Part shown: positions 45,601 to 60,600 of the stretch, piece after piece
Layout: every line of letters starts with the position of its first letter
Numbering within the stretch: the stretch's first letter is position 1
Origin: Brachionus manjavacas
Taxonomy: Eukaryota > Rotifera > Eurotatoria > Ploima > Brachionidae
Direction of reading: 5' to 3'
Length of the DNA stretch: 64,000 nucleotides
Assembly: GCA_019054805.1 (NCBI GenBank)
Contig: JAHQIY010000024.1
Location: 1,017,289 to 1,081,288, forward strand
The notes under the pieces: generated by a model
Databases searched by the model: none
Told to the model about the DNA's origin: nothing
Seen by the model: the letters and a program-made list of their open reading frames with translations, nothing else
Position numbers and translations under genes: made by a program

Positions 45601-48600
45601 ACATATCAATAGATAGATCTTGCAATTTTCTTGACTTTGGCTTTTACAGAACAAAAAAAGCTCAAAGATACGGAAAGTTATGCATAATTGAAACTTTCAA
45701 GTGTTTTGAAATGACACAGTTTTCAAGTGACTGCAGAATGGTCAATTTTTTAGCTATCAGAGTGATTAATATCTCAAATTCAAGAGCGCAAAAAGTTCTA
45801 TATGATGCTTTTTACAGAAGTCGGAAAAAGGAAAAAGACAAGAAATTAGGCACCTTCAAAAAAGTGCAAAAAACGCGTTTTTTTCGACTTTTCAAGTACG
45901 TTTTTCGGAATGAATTTTTCGAATTTCGGGAAACCAAACATATCAATAGATAGATCTTGCAATTTTCTTGACTTTGGCTTTTACAGAACAAAAAAAGCTC
46001 AAAGATACGGAAAGTTATGCATAATTGAAACTTTCAAGTGTTTTGAAATGACACAGTTTTCAAGTGACTGCAGAATGGTCAATTTTTTAGCTATCAGAGT
46101 GATTAATATCTCAAATTCAAGAGCGCAAAAAGTTCTATATGATGCTTTTTACAGAAGTCGGAAAAAGGAAAAAGACAAGAAATTAGGCACCTTCAAAAAA
46201 GTGCAAAAAACGCGTTTTTTTCGACTTTTCAAGTACGTTTTTCGGAATGAATTTTTCGAATTTCGGGAAACCAAACATATCAATAGATAGATCTTGCAAT
46301 TTTCTTGACTTTGGCTTTTACAGAACAAAAATAGCTCAAAGATACGGAAAGTTATGCATAATTGAAACTTTCAAGTGTTTTGAAATGACACAGTTTTCAA
46401 GTGACTGCAGAATGGTCAATTTTTTAGCTATCAGAGTGATTAATATCTCAAATTCAAGAGCGCAAAAAGTTCTATATGATGCTTTTTACAGAAGTCGGAA
46501 AAAGGAAAAAGACAAGAAATTAGGCACCTTCAAAAAAGTGCAAAAAACGCGTTTTTTTCGACTTTTCAAGTACGTTTTTCGGAATGAATTTTTCGAATTT
46601 CGGGAAACCAAACATATCAATAGATAGATCTTGCAATTTTCTTGACTTTGGCTTTTACAGAACAAAAAAAGCTCAAAGATACGGAAAGTTATGCATAATT
46701 GAAACTTTCAAGTGTTTTGAAATGACACAGTTTTCAAGTGACTGCAGAATGGTCAATTTTTTAGCTATCAGAGTGATTAATATCTCAAATTCAAGAGCGC
46801 AAAAAGTTCTATATGATGCTTTTTACAGAAGTCGGAAAAAGGAAAAAGACAAGAAATTAGGCACCTTCAAAAAAGTGCAAAAAACGCGTTTTTTTCGACT
46901 TTTCAAGTACGTTTTTCGGAATGAATTTTTCGAATTTCGGGAAACCAAACATATCAATAGATAGATCTTGCAATTTTCTTGACTTTGGCTTTTACAGAAC
47001 AAAAATAGCTCAAAGATACGGAAAGTTATGCATAATTGAAACTTTCAAGTGTTTTGAAATGACACAGTTTTCAAGTGACTGCAGAATGGTCAATTTTTTA
47101 GCTATCAGAGTGATTAATATCTCAAATTCAAGAGCGCAAAAAGTTCTATATGATGCTTTTTACAGAAGTCGGAAAAAGGAAAAAGACAAGAAATTAGGCA
47201 CCTTCAAAAAAGTGCAAAAAACGCGTTTTTTTCGACTTTTCAAGTACGTTTTTCGGAATGAATTTTTCGAATTTCGGGAAACCAAACATATCAATAGATA
47301 GATCTTGCAATTTTCTTGACTTTGGCTTTTAAAAAAAAAAAAAGCTCAAAGATACGGAAAGTTATGCATAATTGAAACTTTCAAGTGTTTTGAAATGACA
47401 CAGTTTTCAAGTGACTGCAGAATGGTCAATTTTTTAGCTATCAGAGTGATTAATATCTCAAATTCAAGAGCGCAAAAAGTTCTATATGATGCTTTTTACA
47501 GAAGTCGGAAAAAGGAAAAAGACAAGAAATTAGGCACCTTCAAAAAAGTGCAAAAAACGCGTTTTTTTCGACTTTTCAAGTACGTTTTTCGGAATGAATT
47601 TTTCGAATTTCGGAAAACCAAACATATCAATAGATAGATCTTGCAATTTTCTTGACTTTGGCTTTTACAGAACAAAAAAGCTCAAAGATACGGAAAGTTA
47701 TGCATAATTGAAACTTTCAAGTGTTTTGAAATGACACAGTTTTCAAGTGACTGCAGAATGGTCAATTTTTTAGCTATCAGAGTGATTAATATCTCAAATT
47801 CAAGAGCGCAAAAAGTTCTATATGATGCTTTTTACAGAAGTCGGAAAAAGGAAAAAGACAAGAAATTAGGCACCTTCAAAAAAGTGCAAAAAACGCGTTT
47901 TTTTCGACTTTTCAAGTACGTTTTTCGGAATGAATTTTTCGAATTTCGGGAAACCAAACATATCAATAGATAGATCTTGCAATTTTCTTGACTTTGGCTT
48001 TTACAGAACAAAAAAGCTCAAAGATACGGAAAGTTATGCATAATTGAAACTTTCAAGTGTTTTGAAATGACACAGTTTTCAAGTGACTGCAGAATGGTCA
48101 ATTTTTTAGCTATCAGAGTGATTAATATCTCAAATTCAAGAGCGCAAAAAGTTCTATATGATGCTTTTTACAGAAGTCGGAAAAAGGAAAAAGACAAGAA
48201 ATTAGGCACCTTCAAAAAAGTGCAAAAAACGCGTTTTTTTCGACTTTTCAAGTACGTTTTTCGGAATGAATTTTTCGAATTTCGGAAAACCAAACATATC
48301 AATAGATAGATCTTGCAATTTTCTTGACTTTGGCTTTTACAGAACTAAAAAAGCTCAAAGATACGGAAAGTTATGCATAATTGAAACTTTCAAGTGTTTT
48401 GAAATGACACAGTTTTCAAGTGACTGCAGAATGGTCAATTTTTTAGCTATCAGAGTGATTAATATCTCAAATTCAAGAGCGCAAAAAGTTCTATATGATG
48501 CTTTTTACAGAAGTCGGAAAAAGGAAAAAGACAAGAAATTAGGCACCTTCAAAAAAGTGCAAAAAACGCGTTTTTTTCGACTTTTCAAGTACGTTTTTCG

Positions 48601-51600
48601 GAATGAATTTTTCGAATTTCGGGAAACCAAACATATCAATAGATAGATCTTGCAATTTTCTTGACTTTGGCTTTTACAGAACAAAAAAGCTCAAAGATAC
48701 GGAAAGTTATGCATAATTGAAACTTTCAAGTGTTTTGAAATGACACAGTTTTCAAGTGACTGCAGAATGGTCAATTTTTTAGCTATCAGAGTGATTAATA
48801 TCTCAAATTCAAGAGCGCAAAAAGTTCTATATGATGCTTTTTACAGAAGTCGGAAAAAGGAAAAAGACAAGAAATTAGGCACCTTCAAAAAAGTGCAAAA
48901 AACGCGTTTTTTTCGACTTTTCAAGTACGTTTTTCGGAATGAATTTTTCGAATTTCGGGAAACCAAACATATCAATAGATAGATCTTGCAATTTTCTTGA
49001 CTTTGGCTTTTACTGAACTAAAAAAGCTCAAAGATACGGAAAGTTATGCATAATTGAAACTTTCAAGTGTTTTGAAATGACACAGTTTTCAAGTGACTGC
49101 AGAATGGTCAATTTTTTAGCTATCAGAGTGATTAATATCTCAAATTCAAGAGCGCAAAAAGTTCTATATGATGCTTTTTACAGAAGTCGGAAAAAGGAAA
49201 AAGACAAGAAATTAGGCACCTTCAAAAAAGTGCAAAAAACGCGTTTTTTTCGACTTTTCAAGTACGTTTTTCGGAATGAATTTTTCGAATTTCGGGAAAC
49301 CAAACATATCAATAGATAGATCTTGCAATTTTCTTGACTTTGGCTTTTACAGAACAAAAAAAGCTCAAAGATACGGAAAGTTATGCATAATTGAAACTTT
49401 CAAGTGTTTTGAAATGACACAGTTTTCAAGTGACTGCAGAATGGTCAATTTTTTAGCTATCAGAGTGATTAATATCTCAAATTCAAGAGCGCAAAAAGTT
49501 CTATATGATGCTTTTTACAGAAGTCGGAAAAAGGAAAAAGACAAGAAATTAGGCACCTTCAAAAAAGTGCAAAAAACGCGTTTTTTCGACTTTTCAAGTA
49601 CGTTTTTCGGAATGAATTTTTCGAATTTCGGGAAACCAAACATATCAATAGATAGATCTTGCAATTTTCTTGACTTTGGCTTTTACAGAACAAAAAAAGC
49701 TCAAAGATACGGAAAGTTATGCATAATTGAAACTTTCAAGTGTTTTGAAATGACACAGTTTTCAAGTGACTGCAGAATGGTCAATTTTTTAGCTATCAGA
49801 GTGATTAATATCTCAAATTCAAGAGCGCAAAAAGTTCTATATGATGCTTTTTACAGAAGTCGGAAAAAGGAAAAAGACAAGAAATTAGGCACCTTCAAAA
49901 AAGTGCAAAAAACGCGTTTTTTTCGACTTTTCAAGTACGTTTTTCGGAATGAATTTTTCGAATTTCGGAAAACCAAACATATCAATAGATAGATCTTGCA
50001 ATTTTCTTGACTTTGGCTTTTACTGAACTAAAAAAGCTCAAAGATACGGAAAGTTATGCATAATTGAAACTTTCAAGTGTTTTGAAATGACACAGTTTTC
50101 AAGTGACTGCAGAATGGTCAATTTTTTAGCTATCAGAGTGATTAATATCTCAAATTCAAGAGCGCAAAAAGTTCTATATGATGCTTTTTACAGAAGTCGG
50201 AAAAAGGAAAAAGACAAGAAATTAGGCACCTTCAAAAAAGTGCAAAAAACGCGTTTTTTTCGACTTTTCAAGTACGTTTTTCGGAATGAATTTTTCGAAT
50301 TTCGGGAAACCAAACATATCAATAGATAGATCTTGCAATTTTCTTGACTTTGGCTTTTACAGAACAAAAAAAACTCAAAGATACGGAAAGTTATGCATAA
50401 TTGAAACTTTCAAGTGTTTTGAAATGACACAGTTTTCAAGTGACTGCAGAATGGTCAATTTTTTAGCTATCAGAGTGATTAATATCTCAAATTCAAGAGC
50501 GCAAAAAGTTCTATATGATGCTTTTTACAGAAGTCGGAAAAAGGAAAAAGACAAGAAATTAGGCACCTTCAAAAAAGTGCAAAAAACGCGTTTTTTTCGA
50601 CTTTTCAAGTACGTTTTTCGGAATGAATTTTTCGAATTTCGGGAAACCAAACATATCAATAGATAGATCTTGCAATTTTCTTGACTTTGGCTTTTACAGA
50701 ACAAAAAAAACTCAAAGATACGGAAAGTTATGCATAATTGAAACTTTCAAGTGTTTTGAAATGACACAGTTTTCAAGTGACTGCAGAATGGTCAATTTTT
50801 TAGCTATCAGAGTGATTAATATCTCAAATTCAAGAGCGCAAAAAGTTCTATATGATGCTTTTTACAGAAGTCGGAAAAAGGAAAAAGACAAGAAATTAGG
50901 CACCTTCAAAAAAGTGCAAAAAACGCGTTTTTTTCGACTTTTCAAGTACGTTTTTCGGAATGAATTTTTCGAATTTCGGGAAACCAAACATATCAATAGA
51001 TAGATCTTGCAATTTTCTTGACTTTGGCTTTTACAGAACAAAAAAGCTCAAAGATACGGAAAGTTATGCATAATTGAAACTTTCAAGTGTTTTGAAATGA
51101 CACAGTTTTCAAGTGACTGCAGAATGGTCAATTTTTTAGCTATCAGAGTGATTAATATCTCAAATTCAAGAGCGCAAAAAGTTCTATATGATGCTTTTTA
51201 CAGAAGTCGGAAAAAGGAAAAAGACAAGAAATTAGGCACCTTCAAAAAAGTGCAAAAAACGCGTTTTTTTCGACTTTTCAAGTACGTTTTTCGGAATGAA
51301 TTTTTCGAATTTCGGGAAACCAAACATATCAATAGATAGATCTTGCAATTTTCTTGACTTTGGCTTTTACAGAACAAAAAAGCTCAAAGATACGGAAAGT
51401 TATGCATAATTGAAACTTTCAAGTGTTTTGAAATGACACAGTTTTCAAGTGACTGCAGAATGGTCAATTTTTTAGCTATCAGAGTGATTAATATCTCAAA
51501 TTCAAGAGCGCAAAAAGTTCTATATGATGCTTTTTACAGAAGTCGGAAAAAGGAAAAAGACAAGAAATTAGGCACCTTCAAAAAAGTGCAAAAAACGCGT

Positions 51601-54600
51601 TTTTTTCGACTTTTCAAGTACGTTTTTCGGAATGAATTTTTCGAATTTCGGGAAACCAAACATATCAATAGATAGATCTTGCAATTTTCTTGACTTTGGC
51701 TTTTACTGAACTAAAAAACTCAAAGATACGGAAAGTTATGCATAATTGAAACTTTCAAGTGTTTTGAAATGACACAGTTTTCAAGTGACTGCAGAATGGT
51801 CAATTTTTTAGCTATCAGAGTGATTAATATCTCAAATTCAAGAGCGCAAAAAGTTCTATATGATGCTTTTTACAGAAGTCGGAAAAAGGAAAAAGACAAG
51901 AAATTAGGCACCTTCAAAAAAGTGCAAAAAACGCGTTTTTTTCGACTTTTCAAGTACGTTTTTCGGAATGAATTTTTCGAATTTCGGGAAACCAAACATA
52001 TCAATAGATAGATCTTGCAATTTTCTTGACTTTGGCTTTTACAGAACCAAAAAAGCTCAAAGATACGGAAAGTTATGCATAATTGAAACTTTCAAGTGTT
52101 TTGAAATGACACAGTTTTCAAGTGACTGCAGAATGGTCAATTTTTTAGCTATCAGAGTGATTAATATCTCAAATTCAAGAGCGCAAAAAGTTCTATATGA
52201 TGCTTTTTACAGAAGTCGGAAAAAGGAAAAAGACAAGAAATTAGGCACCTTCAAAAAAGTGCAAAAAACGCGTTTTTTTCGACTTTTCAAGTACGTTTTT
52301 CGGAATGAATTTTTCGAATTTCGGGAAACCAAACATATCAATAGATAGATCTTGCAATTTTCTTGACTTTGGCTTTTACAGAACAAAAAAAGCTCAAAGA
52401 TACGGAAAGTTATGCATAATTGAAACTTTCAAGTGTTTTGAAATGACACAGTTTTCAAGTGACTGCAGAATGGTCAATTTTTTAGCTATCAGAGTGATTA
52501 ATATCTCAAATTCAAGAGCGCAAAAAGTTCTATATGATGCTTTTTACAGAAGTCGGAAAAAGGAAAAAGACAAGAAATTAGGCACCTTCAAAAAAGTGCA
52601 AAAAACGCGTTTTTTTCGACTTTTCAAGTACGTTTTTCGGAATGAATTTTTCGAATTTCGGGAAACCAAACATATCAATAGATAGATCTTGCAATTTTCT
52701 TGACTTTGGCTTTTACAGAACAAAAAAGCTCAAAGATACGGAAAGTTATGCATAATTGAAACTTTCAAGTGTTTTGAAATGACACAGTTTTCAAGTGACT
52801 GCAGAATGGTCAATTTTTTAGCTATCAGAGTGATTAATATCTCAAATTCAAGAGCGCAAAAAGTTCTATATGATGCTTTTTACAGAAGTCGGAAAAAGGA
52901 AAAAGACAAGAAATTAGGCACCTTCAAAAAAGTGCAAAAAACGCGTTTTTTTCGACTTTTCAAGTACGTTTTTCGGAATGAATTTTTCGAATTTCGGGAA
53001 ACCAAACATATCAATAGATAGATCTTGCAATTTTCTTGACTTTGGCTTTTACAGAACAAAAAAGCTCAAAGATACGGAAAGTTATGCATAATTGAAACTT
53101 TCAAGTGTTTTGAAATGACACAGTTTTCAAGTGACTGCAGAATGGTCAATTTTTTAGCTATCAGAGTGATTAATATCTCAAATTCAAGAGCGCAAAAAGT
53201 TCTATATGATGCTTTTTACAGAAGTCGGAAAAAGGAAAAAGACAAGAAATTAGGCACCTTCAAAAAAGTGCAAAAAACGCGTTTTTTTCGACTTTTCAAG
53301 TACGTTTTTCGGAATGAATTTTTCGAATTTCGGGAAACCAAACATATCAATAGATAGATCTTGCAATTTTCTTGACTTTGGCTTTTACAGAACAAAAAAG
53401 CTCAAAGATACGGAAAGTTATGCATAATTGAAACTTTCAAGTGTTTTGAAATGACACAGTTTTCAAGTGACTGCAGAATGGTCAATTTTTTAGCTATCAG
53501 AGTGATTAATATCTCAAATTCAAGAGCGCAAAAAGTTCTATATGATGCTTTTTACAGAAGTCGGAAAAAGGAAAAAGACAAGAAATTAGGCACCTTCAAA
53601 AAAGTGCAAAAAACGCGTTTTTTTCGACTTTTCAAGTACGTTTTTCGGAATGAATTTTTCGAATTTCGGGAAACCAAACATATCAATAGATAGATCTTGC
53701 AATTTTCTTGACTTTGGCTTTTACAGAACAAAAAAGCTCAAAGATACGGAAAGTTATGCATAATTGAAACTTTCAAGTGTTTTGAAATGACACAGTTTTC
53801 AAGTGACTGCAGAATGGTCAATTTTTTAGCTATCAGAGTGATTAATATCTCAAATTCAAGAGCGCAAAAAGTTCTATATGATGCTTTTTACAGAAGTCGG
53901 AAAAAGGAAAAAGACAAGAAATTAGGCACCTTCAAAAAAGTGCAAAAAACGCGTTTTTTTCGACTTTTCAAGTACGTTTTTCGGAATGAATTTTTCGAAT
54001 TTCGGGAAACCAAACATATCAATAGATAGATCTTGCAATTTTCTTGACTTTGGCTTTTACAGAACAAAAAAGCTCAAAGATACGGAAAGTTATGCATAAT
54101 TGAAACTTTCAAGTGTTTTGAAATGACACAGTTTTCAAGTGACTGCAGAATGGTCAATTTTTTAGCTATCAGAGTGATTAATATCTCAAATTCAAGAGCG
54201 CAAAAAGTTCTATATGATGCTTTTTACAGAAGTCGGAAAAAGGAAAAAGACAAGAAATTAGGCACCTTCAAAAAAGTGCAAAAAACGCGTTTTTTTCGAC
54301 TTTTCAAGTACGTTTTTCGGAATGAATTTTTCGAATTTCGGGAAACCAAACATATCAATAGATAGATCTTGCAATTTTCTTGACTTTGGCTTTTACAGAA
54401 CAAAAAAAGCTCAAAGATACGGAAAGTTATGCATAATTGAAACTTTCAAGTGTTTTGAAATGACACAGTTTTCAAGTGACTGCAGAATGGTCAATTTTTT
54501 AGCTATCAGAGTGATTAATATCTCAAATTCAAGAGCGCAAAAAGTTCTATATGATGCTTTTTACAGAAGTCGGAAAAAGGAAAAAGACAAGAAATTAGGC

Positions 54601-57600
54601 ACCTTCAAAAAAGTGCAAAAAACGCGTTTTTTTCGACTTTTCAAGTACGTTTTTCGGAATGAATTTTTCGAATTTCGGGAAACCAAACATATCAATAGAT
54701 AGATCTTGCAATTTTCTTGACTTTGGCTTTTACAGAACAAAAAAGCTCAAAGATACGGAAAGTTATGCATAATTGAAACTTTCAAGTGTTTTGAAATGAC
54801 ACAGTTTTCAAGTGACTGCAGAATGGTCAATTTTTTAGCTATCAGAGTGATTAATATCTCAAATTCAAGAGCGCAAAAAGTTCTATATGATGCTTTTTAC
54901 AGAAGTCGGAAAAAGGAAAAAGACAAGAAATTAGGCACCTTCAAAAAAGTGCAAAAAACGCGTTTTTTTCGACTTTTCAAGTACGTTTTTCGGAATGAAT
55001 TTTTCGAATTTCGGGAAACCAAACATATCAATAGATAGATCTTGCAATTTTCTTGACTTTGGCTTTTACAGAACAAAAAAGCTCAAAGATACGGAAAGTT
55101 ATGCATAATTGAAACTTTCAAGTGTTTTGAAATGACACAGTTTTCAAGTGACTGCAGAATGGTCAATTTTTTAGCTATCAGAGTGATTAATATCTCAAAT
55201 TCAAGAGCGCAAAAAGTTCTATATGATGCTTTTTACAGAAGTCGGAAAAAGGAAAAAGACAAGAAATTAGGCACCTTCAAAAAAGTGCAAAAAACGCGTT
55301 TTTTTCGACTTTTCAAGTACGTTTTTCGGAATGAATTTTTCGAATTTCGGGAAACCAAACATATCAATAGATAGATCTTGCAATTTTCTTGACTTTGGCT
55401 TTTACAGAACAAAAAAAGCTCAAAGATACGGAAAGTTATGCATAATTGAAACTTTCAAGTGTTTTGAAATGACACAGTTTTCAAGTGACTGCAGAATGGT
55501 CAATTTTTTAGCTATCAGAGTGATTAATATCTCAAATTCAAGAGCGCAAAAAGTTCTATATGATGCTTTTTACAGAAGTCGGAAAAAGGAAAAAGACAAG
55601 AAATTAGGCACCTTCAAAAAAGTGCAAAAAACGCGTTTTTTCGACTTTTCAAGTACGTTTTTCGGAATGAATTTTTCGAATTTCGGGAAACCAAACATAT
55701 CAATAGATAGATCTTGCAATTTTCTTGACTTTGGCTTTTACTGAACTAAAAAAGCTCAAAGATACGGAAAGTTATGCATAATTGAAACTTTCAAGTGTTT
55801 TGAAATGACACAGTTTTCAAGTGACTGCAGAATGGTCAATTTTTTAGCTATCAGAGTGATTAATATCTCAAATTCAAGAGCGCAAAAAGTTCTATATGAT
55901 GCTTTTTACAGAAGTCGGAAAAAGGAAAAAGACAAGAAATTAGGCACCTTCAAAAAAGTGCAAAAAACGCGTTTTTTTCGACTTTTCAAGTACGTTTTTC
56001 GGAATGAATTTTTCGAATTTCGGGAAACCAAACATATCAATAGATAGATCTTGCAATTTTCTTGACTTTGGCTTTTACAGAACAAAAAAAGCTCAAAGAT
56101 ACGGAAAGTTATGCATAATTGAAACTTTCAAGTGTTTTGAAATGACACAGTTTTCAAGTGACTGCAGAATGGTCAATTTTTTAGCTATCAGAGTGATTAA
56201 TATCTCAAATTCAAGAGCGCAAAAAGTTCTATATGATGCTTTTTACAGAAGTCGGAAAAAGGAAAAAGACAAGAAATTAGGCACCTTCAAAAAAGTGCAA
56301 AAAACGCGTTTTTTTCGACTTTTCAAGTACGTTTTTCGGAATGAATTTTTCGAATTTCGGGAAACCAAACATATCAATAGATAGATCTTGCAATTTTCTT
56401 GACTTTGGCTTTTACAGAACAAAAAAGCTCAAAGATACGGAAAGTTATGCATAATTGAAACTTTCAAGTGTTTTGAAATGACACAGTTTTCAAGTGACTG
56501 CAGAATGGTCAATTTTTTAGCTATCAGAGTGATTAATATCTCAAATTCAAGAGCGCAAAAAGTTCTATATGATGCTTTTTACAGAAGTCGGAAAAAGGAA
56601 AAAGACAAGAAATTAGGCACCTTCAAAAAAGTGCAAAAAACGCGTTTTTTTCGACTTTTCAAGTACGTTTTTCGGAATGAATTTTTCGAATTTCGGGAAA
56701 CCAAACATATCAATAGATAGATCTTGCAATTTTCTTGACTTTGGCTTTTACAGAACAAAAAAGCTCAAAGATACGGAAAGTTATGCATAATTGAAACTTT
56801 CAAGTGTTTTGAAATGACACAGTTTTCAAGTGACTGCAGAATGGTCAATTTTTTAGCTATCAGAGTGATTAATATCTCAAATTCAAGAGCGCAAAAAGTT
56901 CTATATGATGCTTTTTACAGAAGTCGGAAAAAGGAAAAAGACAAGAAATTAGGCACCTTCAAAAAAGTGCAAAAAACGCGTTTTTTTCGACTTTTCAAGT
57001 ACGTTTTTCGGAATGAATTTTTCGAATTTCGGGAAACCAAACATATCAATAGATAGATCTTGCAATTTTCTTGACTTTGGCTTTTACAGAACAAAAAAGC
57101 TCAAAGATACGGAAAGTTATGCATAATTGAAACTTTCAAGTGTTTTGAAATGACACAGTTTTCAAGTGACTGCAGAATGGTCAATTTTTTAGCTATCAGA
57201 GTGATTAATATCTCAAATTCAAGAGCGCAAAAAGTTCTATATGATGCTTTTTACAGAAGTCGGAAAAAGGAAAAAGACAAGAAATTAGGCACCTTCAAAA
57301 AAGTGCAAAAAACGCGTTTTTTTCGACTTTTCAAGTACGTTTTTCGGAATGAATTTTTCGAATTTCGGGAAACCAAACATATCAATAGATAGATCTTGCA
57401 ATTTTCTTGACTTTGGCTTTTACAGAACAAAAAAAACTCAAAGATACGGAAAGTTATGCATAATTGAAACTTTCAAGTGTTTTGAAATGACACAGTTTTC
57501 AAGTGACTGCAGAATGGTCAATTTTTTAGCTATCAGAGTGATTAATATCTCAAATTCAAGAGCGCAAAAAGTTCTATATGATGCTTTTTACAGAAGTCGG

Positions 57601-60600
57601 AAAAAGGAAAAAGACAAGAAATTAGGCACCTTCAAAAAAGTGCAAAAAACGCGTTTTTTTCGACTTTTCAAGTACGTTTTTCGGAATGAATTTTTCGAAT
57701 TTCGGGAAACCAAACATATCAATAGATAGATCTTGCAATTTTCTTGACTTTGGCTTTTACAGAACAAAAAAAGCTCAAAGATACGGAAAGTTATGCATAA
57801 TTGAAACTTTCAAGTGTTTTGAAATGACACAGTTTTCAAGTGACTGCAGAATGGTCAATTTTTTAGCTATCAGAGTGATTAATATCTCAAATTCAAGAGC
57901 GCAAAAAGTTCTATATGATGCTTTTTACAGAAGTCGGAAAAAGGAAAAAGACAAGAAATTAGGCACCTTCAAAAAAGTGCAAAAAACGCGTTTTTTTCGA
58001 CTTTTCAAGTACGTTTTTCGGAATGAATTTTTCGAATTTCGGGAAACCAAACATATCAATAGATAGATCTTGCAATTTTCTTGACTTTGGCTTTTACAGA
58101 ACAAAAATAGCTCAAAGATACGGAAAGTTATGCATAATTGAAACTTTCAAGTGTTTTGAAATGACACAGTTTTCAAGTGACTGCAGAATGGTCAATTTTT
58201 TAGCTATCAGAGTGATTAATATCTCAAATTCAAGAGCGCAAAAAGTTCTATATGATGCTTTTTACAGAAGTCGGAAAAAGGAAAAAGACAAGAAATTAGG
58301 CACCTTCAAAAAAGTGCAAAAAACGCGTTTTTTTCGACTTTTCAAGTACGTTTTTCGGAATGAATTTTTCGAATTTCGGGAAACCAAACATATCAATAGA
58401 TAGATCTTGCAATTTTCTTGACTTTGGCTTTTACAGAACAAAAAAAGCTCAAAGATACGGAAAGTTATGCATAATTGAAACTTTCAAGTGTTTTGAAATG
58501 ACACAGTTTTCAAGTGACTGCAGAATGGTCAATTTTTTAGCTATCAGAGTGATTAATATCTCAAATTCAAGAGCGCAAAAAGTTCTATATGATGCTTTTT
58601 ACAGAAGTCGGAAAAAGGAAAAAGACAAGAAATTAGGCACCTTCAAAAAAGTGCAAAAAACGCGTTTTTTTCGACTTTTCAAGTACGTTTTTCGGAATGA
58701 ATTTTTCGAATTTCGGGAAACCAAACATATCAATAGATAGATCTTGCAATTTTCTTGACTTTGGCTTTTACAGAACAAAAATAGCTCAAAGATACCGAAA
58801 GTTATGCGTAATTGAAACTTTCAAGTGTTTTGAAATGACACAGTTTTCAAGTGACTGCAGAATGGTCAATTTTTTAGCTATCAGAGTGATTAATATCTCA
58901 AATTCAAGAGCGCAAAAAGTTCTATATGATGCTTTTTACAGAAGTCGGAAAAAGGAAAAAGACAAGAAATTAGGCACCTTCAAAAAAGTGCAAAAAACGC
59001 GTTTTTTTCGACTTTTCAAGTACGTTTTTCGGAATGAATTTTTCGAATTTCGGGAAACCAAACATATCAATAGATAGATCTTGCAATTTTCTTGACTTTG
59101 GCTTTTACAGAACAAAAAAAGCTCAAAGATACGGAAAGTTATGCATAATTGAAACTTTCAAGTGTTTTGAAATGACACAGTTTTCAAGTGACTGCAGAAT
59201 GGTCAATTTTTTAGCTATCAGAGTGATTAATATCTCAAATTCAAGAGCGCAAAAAGTTCTATATGATGCTTTTTACAGAAGTCGGAAAAAGGAAAAAGAC
59301 AAGAAATTAGGCACCTTCAAAAAGTGCAAAAAACGCGTTTTTTTCGACTTTTCAAGTACGTTTTTCGGAATGAATTTTTCGAATTTCGGGAAACCAAACA
59401 TATCAATAGATAGATCTTGCAATTTTCTTGACTTTGGCTTTTACAGAACAAAAAAAGCTCAAAGATACGGAAAGTTATGCATAATTGAAACTTTCAAGTG
59501 TTTTGAAATGACACAGTTTTCAAGTGACTGCAGAATGGTCAATTTTTTAGCTATCAGAGTGATTAATATCTCAAATTCAAGAGCGCAAAAAGTTCTATAT
59601 GATGCTTTTTACAGAAGTCGGAAAAAGGAAAAAGACAAGAAATTAGGCACCTTCAAAAAAGTGCAAAAAACGCGTTTTTTTCGACTTTTCAAGTACGTTT
59701 TTCGGAATGAATTTTTCGAATTTCGGGAAACCAAACATATCAATAGATAGATCTTGCAATTTTCTTGACTTTGGCTTTTACAGAACAAAAAAAGCTCAAA
59801 GATACGGAAAGTTATGCATAATTGAAACTTTCAAGTGTTTTGAAATGACACAGTTTTCAAGTGACTGCAGAATGGTCAATTTTTTAGCTATCAGAGTGAT
59901 TAATATCTCAAATTCAAGAGCGCAAAAAGTTCTATATGATGCTTTTTACAGAAGTCGGAAAAAGGAAAAAGACAAGAAATTAGGCACCTTCAAAAAAGTG
60001 CAAAAAACGCGTTTTTTTCGACTTTTCAAGTACGTTTTTCGGAATGAATTTTTCGAATTTCGGGAAACCAAACATATCAATAGATAGATCTTGCAATTTT
60101 CTTGACTTTGGCTTTTACAGAACAAAAAAAGCTCAAAGATACGGAAAGTTATGCATAATTGAAACTTTCAAGTGTTTTGAAATGACACAGTTTTCAAGTG
60201 ACTGCAGAATGGTCAATTTTTTAGCTATCAGAGTGATTAATATCTCAAATTCAAGAGCGCAAAAAGTTCTATATGATGCTTTTTACAGAAGTCGGAAAAA
60301 GGAAAAAGACAAGAAATTAGGCACCTTCAAAAAAGTGCAAAAAACGCGTTTTTTTCGACTTTTCAAGTACGTTTTTCGGAATGAATTTTTCGAATTTCGG
60401 GAAACCAAACATATCAATAGATAGATCTTGCAATTTTCTTGACTTTGGCTTTTACAGAACCAAAAAAGCTCAAAGATACGGAAAGTTATGCATAATTGAA
60501 ACTTTCAAGTGTTTTGAAATGACACAGTTTTCAAGTGACTGCAGAATGGTCAATTTTTTAGCTATCAGAGTGATTAATATCTCAAATTCAAGAGCGCAAA

